Source: Croceimicrobium sp965656185
GTDB taxonomy: Bacteria > Bacteroidota > Bacteroidia > Flavobacteriales > Schleiferiaceae
DNA length: 64,000 nucleotides
Reading direction: 5' to 3'
Assembly: GCA_965656185.1 (NCBI GenBank)
Contig: CBFHJH010000009.1
Coordinates: forward strand, 1 to 64,000
Of this stretch, positions 25,570 to 33,351 are shown in pieces. The notes below the pieces were generated by a model. It saw only the letters and a list, made by a program, of their open reading frames with translations. It was not told where the DNA came from and searched no databases. The position numbers were made by a program, and so were the translations under genes. Position 1 is the first letter of the stretch, and each line of letters opens with the position of its first letter.

Positions 25570-27087
25570 ATGAGCAGCACTAAAAAAGCGGCTTTGATCA
25601 TATTGGATGGCTGGGGCATTGCCAAGAATGTGGCCGTTTCGGCTATCGACAAAGCGAAGACGCCCTTTGTGGATTCGCTATACCACGATTATCCCAATAC
25701 TCGTTTGCAAGCATCCGGCATGGCGGTGGGTTTGCCTGAAGGACAAATGGGGAACTCTGAGGTGGGGCATATGAATCTGGGCGCTGGCCGCGTAGTATAC
25801 CAAGATCTGGTTAAGATCAACTTAGCGGTAGAAGACGGTAGTTTGGCCCAAGAAAGAATATTGAAAGAAGCTTTTACCTATGCTAAAGAGCAAGGAGTTA
25901 AAGTTCATCTAATTGGTTTGCTCTCCGATGGTGGGGTTCATTCGCATATCAACCATTTAAAGGGATTGACCAGCGCGGCACAGGCCCAAGGTTTGGGTCG
26001 GGTTTATGTACATGCCTTCACCGATGGCCGTGATACCGATCCCAAAGGAGGCTTAAATTACGTAGCAGACTTAGAGTCTCACTTGTCAGAAACTGTGGGT
26101 AAGATCGCTTCGGTGGTGGGCCGTTATTATGCTATGGATCGCGACAAGCGATGGGAGCGGGTTAAGAAGGCTTACGATTTGATGGTAGGAGGAACTGGAT
26201 TAGAGTTCTCTTCCGCGCAAGCGGCCTTAGAAAAAAACTACAGTGACGGTATTACCGACGAATTTGTAGAGCCAAGCTTGATCGATAAAGAAGGATTAAT
26301 TGAGCCCGGCGACTTGGTGATCAACTTCAACTTCCGGACCGACCGAGGTAGACAGATCTCCATGGCCCTTACGCAGCAGGATTTTCCTGAGCAAGATATG
26401 CAGGCCTTGGATCTTCATTATGTTACCATGACCCGCTACGACGATACTTTTAAGGGGGTGAAAGTGATCTATGAAAAAGATAATTTAAGCGACACCTTAG
26501 GCGAAACGCTGGCCAAGGCGGGAAGAACGCAAGTACGTATCGCCGAAACCGAGAAGTATCCACACGTAACTTTCTTTTTTTCGGGCGGACAAGAAACCGA
26601 ATTCGAAGGGGAGCACCGATTATTGATCGCCTCACCAAAGGTGGCCACTTATGATCTGCAACCCGAAATGAGTGCCTTTGAAGTGCGCGACTCGATCATA
26701 GAAGACATGAAAACGCAGTCGCCCGATTTTATTTGTCTCAACTTTGCCAACCCGGACATGGTGGGGCATACCGGAGTGATGGAAGCGGCGGTTAAAGCTT
26801 GTGAAACGGTAGACCAATGTTTACAGGCGGTGGTAGAAGAAGGTCTGAAACACGATTACCAGTTTATCGTCTTGGCCGATCATGGCAATGCAGATTGCAT
26901 GCTCAATGAGGATGGGACTGTGAATACAGCGCATACTACCCAACCCGTGCCTTGTTTTTTGATCGGTAATGGAGTAGGCGGAACTAAAATGCAGGAAGGG
27001 GTGCTCGGCGACGTGGCACCAACCATTTTAGATCTGATGGATGTTGAACAGCCGGCGGCTATGACCGGAAAATCTTTATTGGCTTAA
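25570..27087 (+). CDS. gpmI: 2,3-bisphosphoglycerate-independent phosphoglycerate mutase
   Basis: 505 aa from ATG 25570 (a TTG at 25564 is also open). Interconverts 3- and 2-phosphoglycerate in glycolysis using two metal ions. Alkaline-phosphatase fold signatures: LIILDGWGIAKN (first metal Asp), GQMGNSEVGHMNLGAGRVVY with the catalytic Ser, HAFTDGRDTDPKGG, NFNFRTDRGRQI, and C-terminal FANPDMVGHTG and VLADHGNADCM with the metal-binding His and Asp. Length is standard. Its stop and the next ATG overlap as TAATG (27085-27089). Confidence 0.97.
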   Translation: MSSTKKAALIILDGWGIAKNVAVSAIDKAKTPFVDSLYHDYPNTRLQASGMAVGLPEGQMGNSEVGHMNLGAGRVVYQDLVKINLAVEDGSLAQERILKEAFTYAKEQGVKVHLIGLLSDGGVHSHINHLKGLTSAAQAQGLGRVYVHAFTDGRDTDPKGGLNYVADLESHLSETVGKIASVVGRYYAMDRDKRWERVKKAYDLMVGGTGLEFSSAQAALEKNYSDGITDEFVEPSLIDKEGLIEPGDLVINFNFRTDRGRQISMALTQQDFPEQDMQALDLHYVTMTRYDDTFKGVKVIYEKDNLSDTLGETLAKAGRTQVRIAETEKYPHVTFFFSGGQETEFEGEHRLLIASPKVATYDLQPEMSAFEVRDSIIEDMKTQSPDFICLNFANPDMVGHTGVMEAAVKACETVDQCLQAVVEEGLKHDYQFIVLADHGNADCMLNEDGTVNTAHTTQPVPCFLIGNGVGGTKMQEGVLGDVAPTILDLMDVEQPAAMTGKSLLA

Positions 27088-27497
27088 TGTTAGATTCGAA
27101 ATTAATTGCGGTCGATTTCGACGGCACTATCGTAGACGACGCGTATCCGAAGATTGGGAAGCCGATGCCTTTTGCTTTTGAGACTTTAAAAATGCTGCAA
27201 AAGGACGGGCATCGCTTAATTCTATGGACCTACCGCTACGGTCGGAAACTGCAAGAGGCGGTAGATTTTTGTAAAGAAAATGGCATCGAGTTTTATGCCG
27301 TAAATGCTTCCTATCCGGAAGAGGTTTTCGATGAACGCAAGGCAAGTCGTAAATTACATGCGGATATGTTTATCGATGACCGTAACTTCGGCGGCTTTCC
27401 CGGTTGGGGAGAGGTTTACCATAAAATAAATGGAGGAGAAGCATTAACCGGACCGGAGCAAAAGAAAAAATCCAAGAAACGTTTTTTTAAATTTTAG
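27087..27497 (+). CDS. HAD-like hydrolase (BT0820-type)
   Basis: A 136-aa minimal HAD phosphatase. Motif I is AVDFDGTIVDD (both Asp present), motif II lies in RLILWTYR and the late acidic motif is DMFIDDRNFGG. It resembles Bacteroides BT0820, a capless (C0) HAD enzyme. It has a very basic C-terminal tail (KKKSKKRFFKF). The physiological substrate is unknown. Translational overlap with gpmI and immediate adjacency to map indicate one operon. Confidence 0.87.
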   Translation: MLDSKLIAVDFDGTIVDDAYPKIGKPMPFAFETLKMLQKDGHRLILWTYRYGRKLQEAVDFCKENGIEFYAVNASYPEEVFDERKASRKLHADMFIDDRNFGGFPGWGEVYHKINGGEALTGPEQKKKSKKRFFKF

Positions 27498-28283
27498 ATG
27501 ATCAAATTAAAATCGGCTAGTGAAATTGAGAAGCTACGGGCAGCAGCCTTAGTAGTGAGTAGAACCTTGGGGATGCTAGCCAAAGAAATAAAGCCCGGTG
27601 TGAAACCGGTAGACTTAGATCGTATGGCCGAGGAGTACATTCGCTCCCAAGGCGCGGAGCCTGGTTTTAAGGGACTGTACGGCTGTCCTTCCACGCTATT
27701 GATTTCCAAAAATGAAACGGTGGTACATGGCTTACCGACCGATATTCCCTTGGAAGAAGGTGATGTGGTAAGCATTGATTGCGGCTCGATCTTAGACGGA
27801 TACTACGGCGATCACGCTTATACTTTTGAAGTGGGTGAAGTGGCCCCAGAGGTCAAAAAGCTGCTCGAAGTAACCAAAGAAAGTCTTTATCTAGGTATCG
27901 AAGCATTTGTGGCTGGAAACCGCTTGGGAGATATCGGCTACGCCATTCAGAAACATGCGGAAGGTCACGGCTACGGCGTGGTACGTGAGCTGGTGGGGCA
28001 TGGTATTGGTACAAAATTGCACGAAGATCCCCAGGTGCCCAACTATGGTAAACCCGGTAAAGGGAAAATGCTCAAGAATGGTTTAGTATTGGCGATCGAG
28101 CCAATGATAACCATGGGGACCTACCGCGTAAAACAGCTTTCCGATGGCTGGACCATCAATACCGTAGACGGTAAGCCGGCGGCCCATTTCGAACATGACG
28201 TGGCCTTGGTAGACGGGAAACCGGAAATCTTGTCTACTTACGATTATATTTACGAGGCCTTAGGAATTAACCCCAATGATTAA
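27498..28283 (+). CDS. map: Methionine aminopeptidase type I
   Basis: A 261-aa pita-bread metalloprotease that removes N-terminal Met. Metal ligands: DGYYGDHAYTFEVG (two Asp), ELVGHGIGTKLHEDP (His), LAIEPMI (Glu) and AAHFEHDVAL (Glu). VVHGLPTDIPLEEGDVVSID contains the catalytic His. No N-terminal zinc extension, so it is the short type Ia form. It starts one base after the HAD gene's stop and overlaps the next methyltransferase by 8 nt. Confidence 0.97.
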   Translation: MIKLKSASEIEKLRAAALVVSRTLGMLAKEIKPGVKPVDLDRMAEEYIRSQGAEPGFKGLYGCPSTLLISKNETVVHGLPTDIPLEEGDVVSIDCGSILDGYYGDHAYTFEVGEVAPEVKKLLEVTKESLYLGIEAFVAGNRLGDIGYAIQKHAEGHGYGVVRELVGHGIGTKLHEDPQVPNYGKPGKGKMLKNGLVLAIEPMITMGTYRVKQLSDGWTINTVDGKPAAHFEHDVALVDGKPEILSTYDYIYEALGINPND

Positions 28284-29046
28284 ATCACTTTTCAAATTTG
28301 CCCTGAATAATATTCCACGGCAAAGCTTGATCCGTTTGAGCTACGCGGCGGCGCCGGTATTGGCACTCTTTTATCGCGGTAATCGCTTTGAAGATCCTAT
28401 CGATGGTAGGAAATATCGGAAATTGTTGCCTTATGGCTATAAAGGTCGTCAGCGTGAAAATGCCCTAGCTCCGGCTTCGCTCTCTCTAGAACGACACCGC
28501 CTACTCTGGGTTTATTTGCAAAAGGAGACGGACTTTTTTACCAAACATCAATCGATGTTGCACGTGGCGCCTGAGCAATGTTTTTACGGTCGTTTCCGTA
28601 AAATGAAGAACTTGGATTACCTCACTGCCGACCTCGATTCGCCTATCGCAGATGTAAAGATGGATATCCATGATATTCAATATCCCAACGATAGTTTCGA
28701 TGTGATCTTTTGTAATCATGTACTCGAGCACGTAGATGACGATAAACAGTGCATGCGCGAACTATGTCGGGTCTTAAAGCCCGGAGGCCTCGCTATAATG
28801 CAGGTTCCTTATAAAGCCGATCAGAAGCAAACCGATGAAGATCCAAGCATAACCGATCCAGAGGAGCGTATTCGTCGCTTTGGGCAGTACGACCACGTTC
28901 GTCAGTATGGTAAGGATTATCCCGATCGTCTGGAAGAGGCTGGCTTCAAGGTCACAGCTTACGATGTGAAAAAAGCCCTTTCAACCGAAGAGTTGGAGCG
29001 TTATGCTTTAATGCGAGGGGAGGTCTTATACGCTTGCACCAAATAA
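28276..29046 (+). CDS. Class I SAM-dependent methyltransferase
   Basis: 256 aa. It contains LHVAPEQCFYGRFRKMKNLDYL (motif I region), DSFDVIFCNHVLEHVDDDKQC and ELCRVLKPGGLAIMQVP, the methyltransferase-11 type core. The N-terminal ~90 residues (ALNNIPRQSLIRLSYAAAP) form an extra segment. It overlaps map by 8 nt and is the last gene of the gpmI operon. The substrate is not inferable. Confidence 0.85.
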   Translation: MIKSLFKFALNNIPRQSLIRLSYAAAPVLALFYRGNRFEDPIDGRKYRKLLPYGYKGRQRENALAPASLSLERHRLLWVYLQKETDFFTKHQSMLHVAPEQCFYGRFRKMKNLDYLTADLDSPIADVKMDIHDIQYPNDSFDVIFCNHVLEHVDDDKQCMRELCRVLKPGGLAIMQVPYKADQKQTDEDPSITDPEERIRRFGQYDHVRQYGKDYPDRLEEAGFKVTAYDVKKALSTEELERYALMRGEVLYACTK

Positions 29047-29111
29047 ATAGCGCCTTCATTTCTCGCTTAAACTAATTGCCACAGCATTGGTTAGGATCAT
29101 AAACGGCACAT

Positions 29112-29633
29112 ATGCTTGCACTCTTATTGATTCTAAATTTTATGACCACCACCACTATCTACGATTTTGATACGAACCGCCCCGCTAAGGATTGGAGGGT
29201 GGTAGACGATGTTGTGATGGGCGGCAGATCGAAAGGGCATTTTGAGGTAAACTCAAACGGCCATGGCCATTTCTACGGCCAAGTTTCACTCGAGAACAAT
29301 GGCGGTTTTTCGTCCATTCGTCATTCCTTGGAGACCACTTTCGTGGAAGAGAATACTAAGCTTGTTATTCGCTTAAAAGGCGATGGAAAGCGCTTTCAAT
29401 TTCGGTTCAAGGCCAAGGCAGACGATTACTATTCCTACATCCAGAACTTTGAAACAAGCGGTGAATGGCAAGAAATTAGTTTGCCCTTGCATGAATTTTA
29501 TCCCTCCTTTCGCGGACGGAAATTAGACCTACCCAATTTCGATCAAAGCCAAATCGAAGAATTGGCCTTCTTAATTGCCAATAAAAAAGCGGAGCCCTTT
29601 TCCCTGCTTATCGATAAAATCGAGTTGCGCTAA
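29112..29633 (+). CDS. CIA30-family protein
   Basis: 173 aa resembling the CIA30 domain (complex I intermediate-associated protein 30), a galactose-binding-like beta-sandwich. Motifs are DFDTNRPAKDWRVVDDVVMGG, GGFSSIRHSLETTF, RLKGDGKRFQFRFKA and the closing LLIDKIELR. The first ten residues (MLALLLILNF) are hydrophobic; ATG at 29142 is an alternative start giving a cytosolic protein. Bacterial CIA30 proteins have no settled function. It ends 12 nt from the convergent PD40 gene. Confidence 0.82.
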   Translation: MLALLLILNFMTTTTIYDFDTNRPAKDWRVVDDVVMGGRSKGHFEVNSNGHGHFYGQVSLENNGGFSSIRHSLETTFVEENTKLVIRLKGDGKRFQFRFKAKADDYYSYIQNFETSGEWQEISLPLHEFYPSFRGRKLDLPNFDQSQIEELAFLIANKKAEPFSLLIDKIELR

Positions 29634-29645
29634 CGCCTTACACCT

Positions 29646-30761
29646 TTAATCTACCCAATCGGCTATAAACAAATTGGTATTGCGGGTACCACCATTATTG
29701 CGGTTGGAAGAGAAGATCAACTTCGTTCCATCCGGACTAAACATTGGGAAGGCGTCGAACTGCTCATCGTGGGTGATCTGTTCTAAGCCGCTGCCATCTA
29801 CATTGATCATGAAGAGATTAAATGGGAAACCCCGACGGCTGCGGTGGTTAGAACTGAAAATTATTTTCTCCCCACTGGGGTGGAAGAAGGGAGCCCAGTT
29901 GGCATTTCCTAAGTTGGTTACTTGCTTAAGCTCGGAACCATCTACATTACAAACGTAGACCTCCATATCAGATGGTTTCACCAAATTACGGCTCAAGAGA
30001 TCTTTGTATTCGGCCTGCTCTTCTTCACTTTGAGGGCGCGAGGAGCGAAAAACCAGTTTGCTGCCATCGGGAGAAAAGAAGGCGCCGCCATCATAACCCA
30101 GTCCGCTGGTTACTTGGCGCTTGTCGGAGCCATCTAAATTCATGGTCCATAGCTCTAGGTCTCCAGAGCGAGTGGAGGTAAATACGATCTTATCGCCATT
30201 AGGGCTTACGGTTGGTTCGGCGTCATAGCCGGGCTCGGTAGTTAGGGTGTCGATGATGTTCCCATCTAGGTCGGCTACGAAAATATCATAGCTCTCATAA
30301 ATCGGCCAAACATAGCCAAGGTCTCGGCTTGGTTCGGTCGGACAAGCTTCTCCGCCTAAGTGGGTAGAAGCGTAAACGATAGTGGTATCTCCAGGCATGA
30401 AATAGGAGCAAGTGGTTCTTCCCATTCCAGTGCTAAGCATAGGTGGCTTTTTAGCCATTAAATCATCTTCTTCGATGTTGAAGTAAAAGATCTGATCGCA
30501 CTCTAGTCCCCACTCATCCCAATTACTTTGAAACACGGCCTTGCTGCCATCAAAACTGAAATAGGCTTCGGCATTATCTCCCCCGGCGGTGAGCTGGCGA
30601 ATATTTTTCAGGTGCGATTCGCCTTCATAAGCTAGGTCATTTACTGCTGTAGTGGTATCCGCGGAAGCGCTTTCCTCGGCCTTAGTTGTTGAATTGTTTA
30701 CATTGTTGCAGGCCGTTAAAAAGCCGGCAATTATCAAAAGACTAGTCAGTTTCTTTTGCAT
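29646..30761 (-). CDS. TolB-like PD40 beta-propeller lipoprotein
   Basis: 371 aa with a lipoprotein leader (SLLIIAGFLTAC, lipobox Cys near 18) followed by WD40-like PD40 repeats: YFSFDGSKAVFQSN, TVSPNGDKIVFTSTRSGDLELW, FFSPDGSKLVFRSSRP, FFHPSGEKIIFSSNHRS and MFSPDGTKLIFSSNRN. These build a TolB-type propeller, probably anchored in an outer or inner membrane leaflet facing the periplasm. No amidohydrolase or peptidase domain follows. The gene start overlaps the end of yidD by 20 nt. The partner is unknown. Confidence 0.88.
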   Translation of the reverse strand: MQKKLTSLLIIAGFLTACNNVNNSTTKAEESASADTTTAVNDLAYEGESHLKNIRQLTAGGDNAEAYFSFDGSKAVFQSNWDEWGLECDQIFYFNIEEDDLMAKKPPMLSTGMGRTTCSYFMPGDTTIVYASTHLGGEACPTEPSRDLGYVWPIYESYDIFVADLDGNIIDTLTTEPGYDAEPTVSPNGDKIVFTSTRSGDLELWTMNLDGSDKRQVTSGLGYDGGAFFSPDGSKLVFRSSRPQSEEEQAEYKDLLSRNLVKPSDMEVYVCNVDGSELKQVTNLGNANWAPFFHPSGEKIIFSSNHRSRRGFPFNLFMINVDGSGLEQITHDEQFDAFPMFSPDGTKLIFSSNRNNGGTRNTNLFIADWVD

Positions 30762-31005
30762 TTTCTTCTTTTTCTTTGCGAGGTACCGGGTCGTAGCCCG
30801 ATGTGCCCCAGGGGTGACATTTAGATAATCGTTTTAAACCAAGCCAGGGGCCTTTTAAAGGCCCCCAAATTTTTATAGCCGCTATGGTATATTCGGAGCA
30901 AGTTGGGCTGTGCCGGCATGATCCTGGTGTTAGCGGTGAGATCGCATATTGATAGATCCGCACCAAAAGGATAAAGGGCCAAGCTACTACGCTCTTCCAA
31001 TTCAT
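30742..31005 (-). CDS. yidD: Membrane protein insertion efficiency factor YidD
   Basis: 87 aa. Hallmark YQYAISPLTPGSCRHSPTCS with conserved cysteines, then WLGLKRLSKCHPWGTSGYDP. YidD is a small amphipathic inner-membrane protein that helps YidC/Sec insertion; it usually neighbours rnpA and yidC, but in Bacteroidota it is often elsewhere, as here behind cysS. Its first base is also the last of cysS. Confidence 0.95.
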   Translation of the reverse strand: MNWKSVVAWPFILLVRIYQYAISPLTPGSCRHSPTCSEYTIAAIKIWGPLKGPWLGLKRLSKCHPWGTSGYDPVPRKEKEENAKETD

Positions 31006-32489
31006 TATACTTTAACGCTGTAAGTGGTGCCGTCTTTCCCGTCTTTTAAAACAACGCCAGCTGCGGCCAGCTTATCGCGAATGGCGTCGCTCAAGGCAAA
31101 GTTTCGGTCGGCACGAGCTTGCGCTCGAAGGTCGATCAATACTTGAACTACTTCGTCTAGTTTATCGCCACTTTGCTCACTGCTGCTTATGTCTTCTAAT
31201 CCAAGAACCTCGAATAAAAAGGCTTCAAAAGTTTCTCTTAAGTTCTTGAGATCAGACTCGGTCAAGCCAGATTCTAAGTTGCGTCCGTTAATAAAACGGG
31301 CTGCTTCGAAGAGCTGACTGATCAAGATCGGTGTATTGAAGTCGTCGTTCATGGCCGCGTAGCAGGACTTGCGCCAAGCTTCTACTTCAAAGTCGGCACT
31401 GGTACCACCCACTTGCAAGGATTGAAGCTTATGGTAGGCGCTCATCATCCTCAGGTATCCTTTTTCGGCCGCTAGGAGCGCTTCGTTGCTGAAGTCGAGT
31501 TGAGAGCCATAATGCGCTTGCATCATGAAAAAGCGTACCACAGTGGGGTGGAAGCCTTTCTCTAAGGTATCCGAATTGCCGCTAAACAATTCGGCCGGGC
31601 TTAAGGTGTTGCCGGTGCTCTTGCTCATTTTCTGTCCGTTGAGGGTGAGCATATTACCGTGCATCCAAAAGCGAGGGCCTTTGTGACCGGTTCCCGCTTT
31701 GTTTTGCGCAATTTCACATTCGTGGTGGGGGAACTTTAAGTCCATTCCACCACCATGAATGTCGAATTCCTCCCCTAAATATTTAGTACTCATTACCGAG
31801 CACTCAAGATGCCAACCGGGAAAACCTTTTCCCCATGGGGAATTCCAGCGCATGATGTGGCTGGGGCTGGCGTTTTTCCAAATCGCAAAATCCAAGGGAC
31901 TTTCCTTTTCGCTTTGGGCGTCTAATTCGCGTGTTCCGCTAATAAGTTCTTCGATCTTTCGGCCACTTAGTTCGCCGTAATTATCGCTTTCATTGTACTT
32001 AGGCACATTGAAATAGACCGAACCGTTTTTCTCATAAGCCAAGCCTGCTTCCAAGATTTTCTGGATCATATCGATCTGCTCTACGATATGACCGGTAGCA
32101 GTTGGTTCGATGGAAGGGGGGATATTATTGAACTTCTCCAATACCTTATGGAAATTTAAGGTATAGGTTTGTACGATCTCCATCGGTTCGAGTTGCTCCA
32201 ATCGAGCCCTCTTACTGATCTTATCTTCGCCCTCGTCCGCATCGTTTTCGAGGTGGCCGGCATCGGTAATATTACGCACGTAGCGCACTTTGTAGCCAAG
32301 GTGCCGGAGGTAGCGATATACCATGTCGAAAGAGATGAAAGTACGGCAATTACCCAAATGCACTTCACTGTACACGGTAGGTCCGCATACGTACATTCCT
32401 AAATTAGGGGCATTTAGGGCTTCAAACTTTTCTTTCTTTCTACTGATCGAGTTGTAGATCTTCAACTCGTTTTTGTGGTATAAGGCCAT
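31005..32489 (-). CDS. cysS: Cysteinyl-tRNA synthetase
   Basis: 494-aa class Ia synthetase that charges tRNA-Cys. The HIGH-type motif is in YSEVHLGNCRTFISFD, zinc ligands include CGPTVY at the N-terminus and the WHLECSVMS and FPHHECE segments, and KMSKS appears in GQKMSKSTGN. The C-terminal DALR-like region is present. Length is normal. folE lies 10 nt upstream on the same strand, and yidD overlaps downstream, suggesting a folE-cysS-yidD-PD40 transcript. Confidence 0.97.
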   Translation of the reverse strand: MALYHKNELKIYNSISRKKEKFEALNAPNLGMYVCGPTVYSEVHLGNCRTFISFDMVYRYLRHLGYKVRYVRNITDAGHLENDADEGEDKISKRARLEQLEPMEIVQTYTLNFHKVLEKFNNIPPSIEPTATGHIVEQIDMIQKILEAGLAYEKNGSVYFNVPKYNESDNYGELSGRKIEELISGTRELDAQSEKESPLDFAIWKNASPSHIMRWNSPWGKGFPGWHLECSVMSTKYLGEEFDIHGGGMDLKFPHHECEIAQNKAGTGHKGPRFWMHGNMLTLNGQKMSKSTGNTLSPAELFSGNSDTLEKGFHPTVVRFFMMQAHYGSQLDFSNEALLAAEKGYLRMMSAYHKLQSLQVGGTSADFEVEAWRKSCYAAMNDDFNTPILISQLFEAARFINGRNLESGLTESDLKNLRETFEAFLFEVLGLEDISSSEQSGDKLDEVVQVLIDLRAQARADRNFALSDAIRDKLAAAGVVLKDGKDGTTYSVKV

Positions 32490-32499
32490 GTTTTTGGAT

Positions 32500-33192
32500 T
32501 TAGGCTCCGAAATGGGTGTCTAAATTGATATAATCGAGGAAATCTCTTTTCTTTTCTTCGCTTTGGAAGGCGCCGCCAAATTCAGCGGTAACGGTGCTAC
32601 TCTCGATATCACGGATACCGCGAGAATTCACGCAAAGGTGTTTGGCGTCGATTACGCAGGCTACATCATCGGTTCCCAAGGCCTCTTGCAAGGCGGCAAC
32701 GATCTGCTTGGTCATGCGCTCCTGAACTTGAGGTCGTTTGGCATAATAGTCTACGATACGGTTCATTTTACTCAAACCGATCACTCTCCCTTTAGAGATG
32801 TAGGCAACATGCGCTCTTCCTACGATGGGAAGGAAATGGTGCTCGCAGGTGGAGTAAACCACGATATTCTTTTCCACCAGCATTTCACCGTATTGATACT
32901 TATTGTCGAAGGTGCTGGTGCTGGGCTTTCTTTCCGGGTGTAAACCGCCGAAGATCTCCTTTACAAACATCTTGGCTACGCGTTTAGGGGTTCCTTTCAA
33001 ACTATCGTCTGTAAGGTCTAAACCTAAGGTATCCATGATCTTCTCGAAATGATTTTGGATCGTTTCGATCTTTTCTTCATCACTCTGTGCGAAGGCATCA
33101 GATCGTAATGGCGTTTCGATCTTACCGCTTGAAACGTGCATGTCCCCGCGTTCTTCGTGACTATCTATAGAATTGTCCTTGTTCACTTTCAA
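32500..33192 (-). CDS. folE: GTP cyclohydrolase I
   Basis: 230 aa; converts GTP to 7,8-dihydroneopterin triphosphate, the first step to folate (and possibly tetrahydrobiopterin). Motifs: DDSLKGTPKRVAKMFVKEI, the zinc site VYSTCEHHFLPIVG (Cys, His), GLSKMNRIVDYYAKRPQVQER and CVIDAKHLCVNSRGIRD with the second zinc Cys. The N-terminal ~40 residues are a variable hydrophilic extension. Confidence 0.96.
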   Translation of the reverse strand: MKVNKDNSIDSHEERGDMHVSSGKIETPLRSDAFAQSDEEKIETIQNHFEKIMDTLGLDLTDDSLKGTPKRVAKMFVKEIFGGLHPERKPSTSTFDNKYQYGEMLVEKNIVVYSTCEHHFLPIVGRAHVAYISKGRVIGLSKMNRIVDYYAKRPQVQERMTKQIVAALQEALGTDDVACVIDAKHLCVNSRGIRDIESSTVTAEFGGAFQSEEKKRDFLDYINLDTHFGA

Positions 33193-33230
33193 ATAATTAG
33201 CTCTTTCAAGCCTATCTCCGCTTGAGCCTG

Positions 33231-33238
33231 CAAAGGTA
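33231..33238 (-). promoter_or_regulatory. Candidate -7 box for folE
   Basis: The minus strand reads TACCTTTG, matching TAnnTTTG, 38 nt before the folE ATG. No convincing -33 TTG at 17-23 nt. Confidence 0.4.
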
Positions 33239-33310
33239 ATATAAAATGCAGGCTTAAAGGCTTGCTTAATAAGGGCTTTTAGGCCAGACTAAGATTATAT
33301 AGTTGGTGGC

Positions 33311-33345
33311 TATAAAAAAGCCCCGATGTATTAACACCGGGGCTT
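33311..33345 (-). terminator. Rho-independent terminator of the sortilin-like gene
   Basis: Stem AAGCCCCG (33318-33325) pairs with CGGGGCTT (33338-33345) around a 12-nt loop. Read on the minus strand it is followed by a six-T run, 7 nt after the stop codon of the propeller gene. Confidence 0.85.
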
Positions 33346-33351
33346 AGGCTT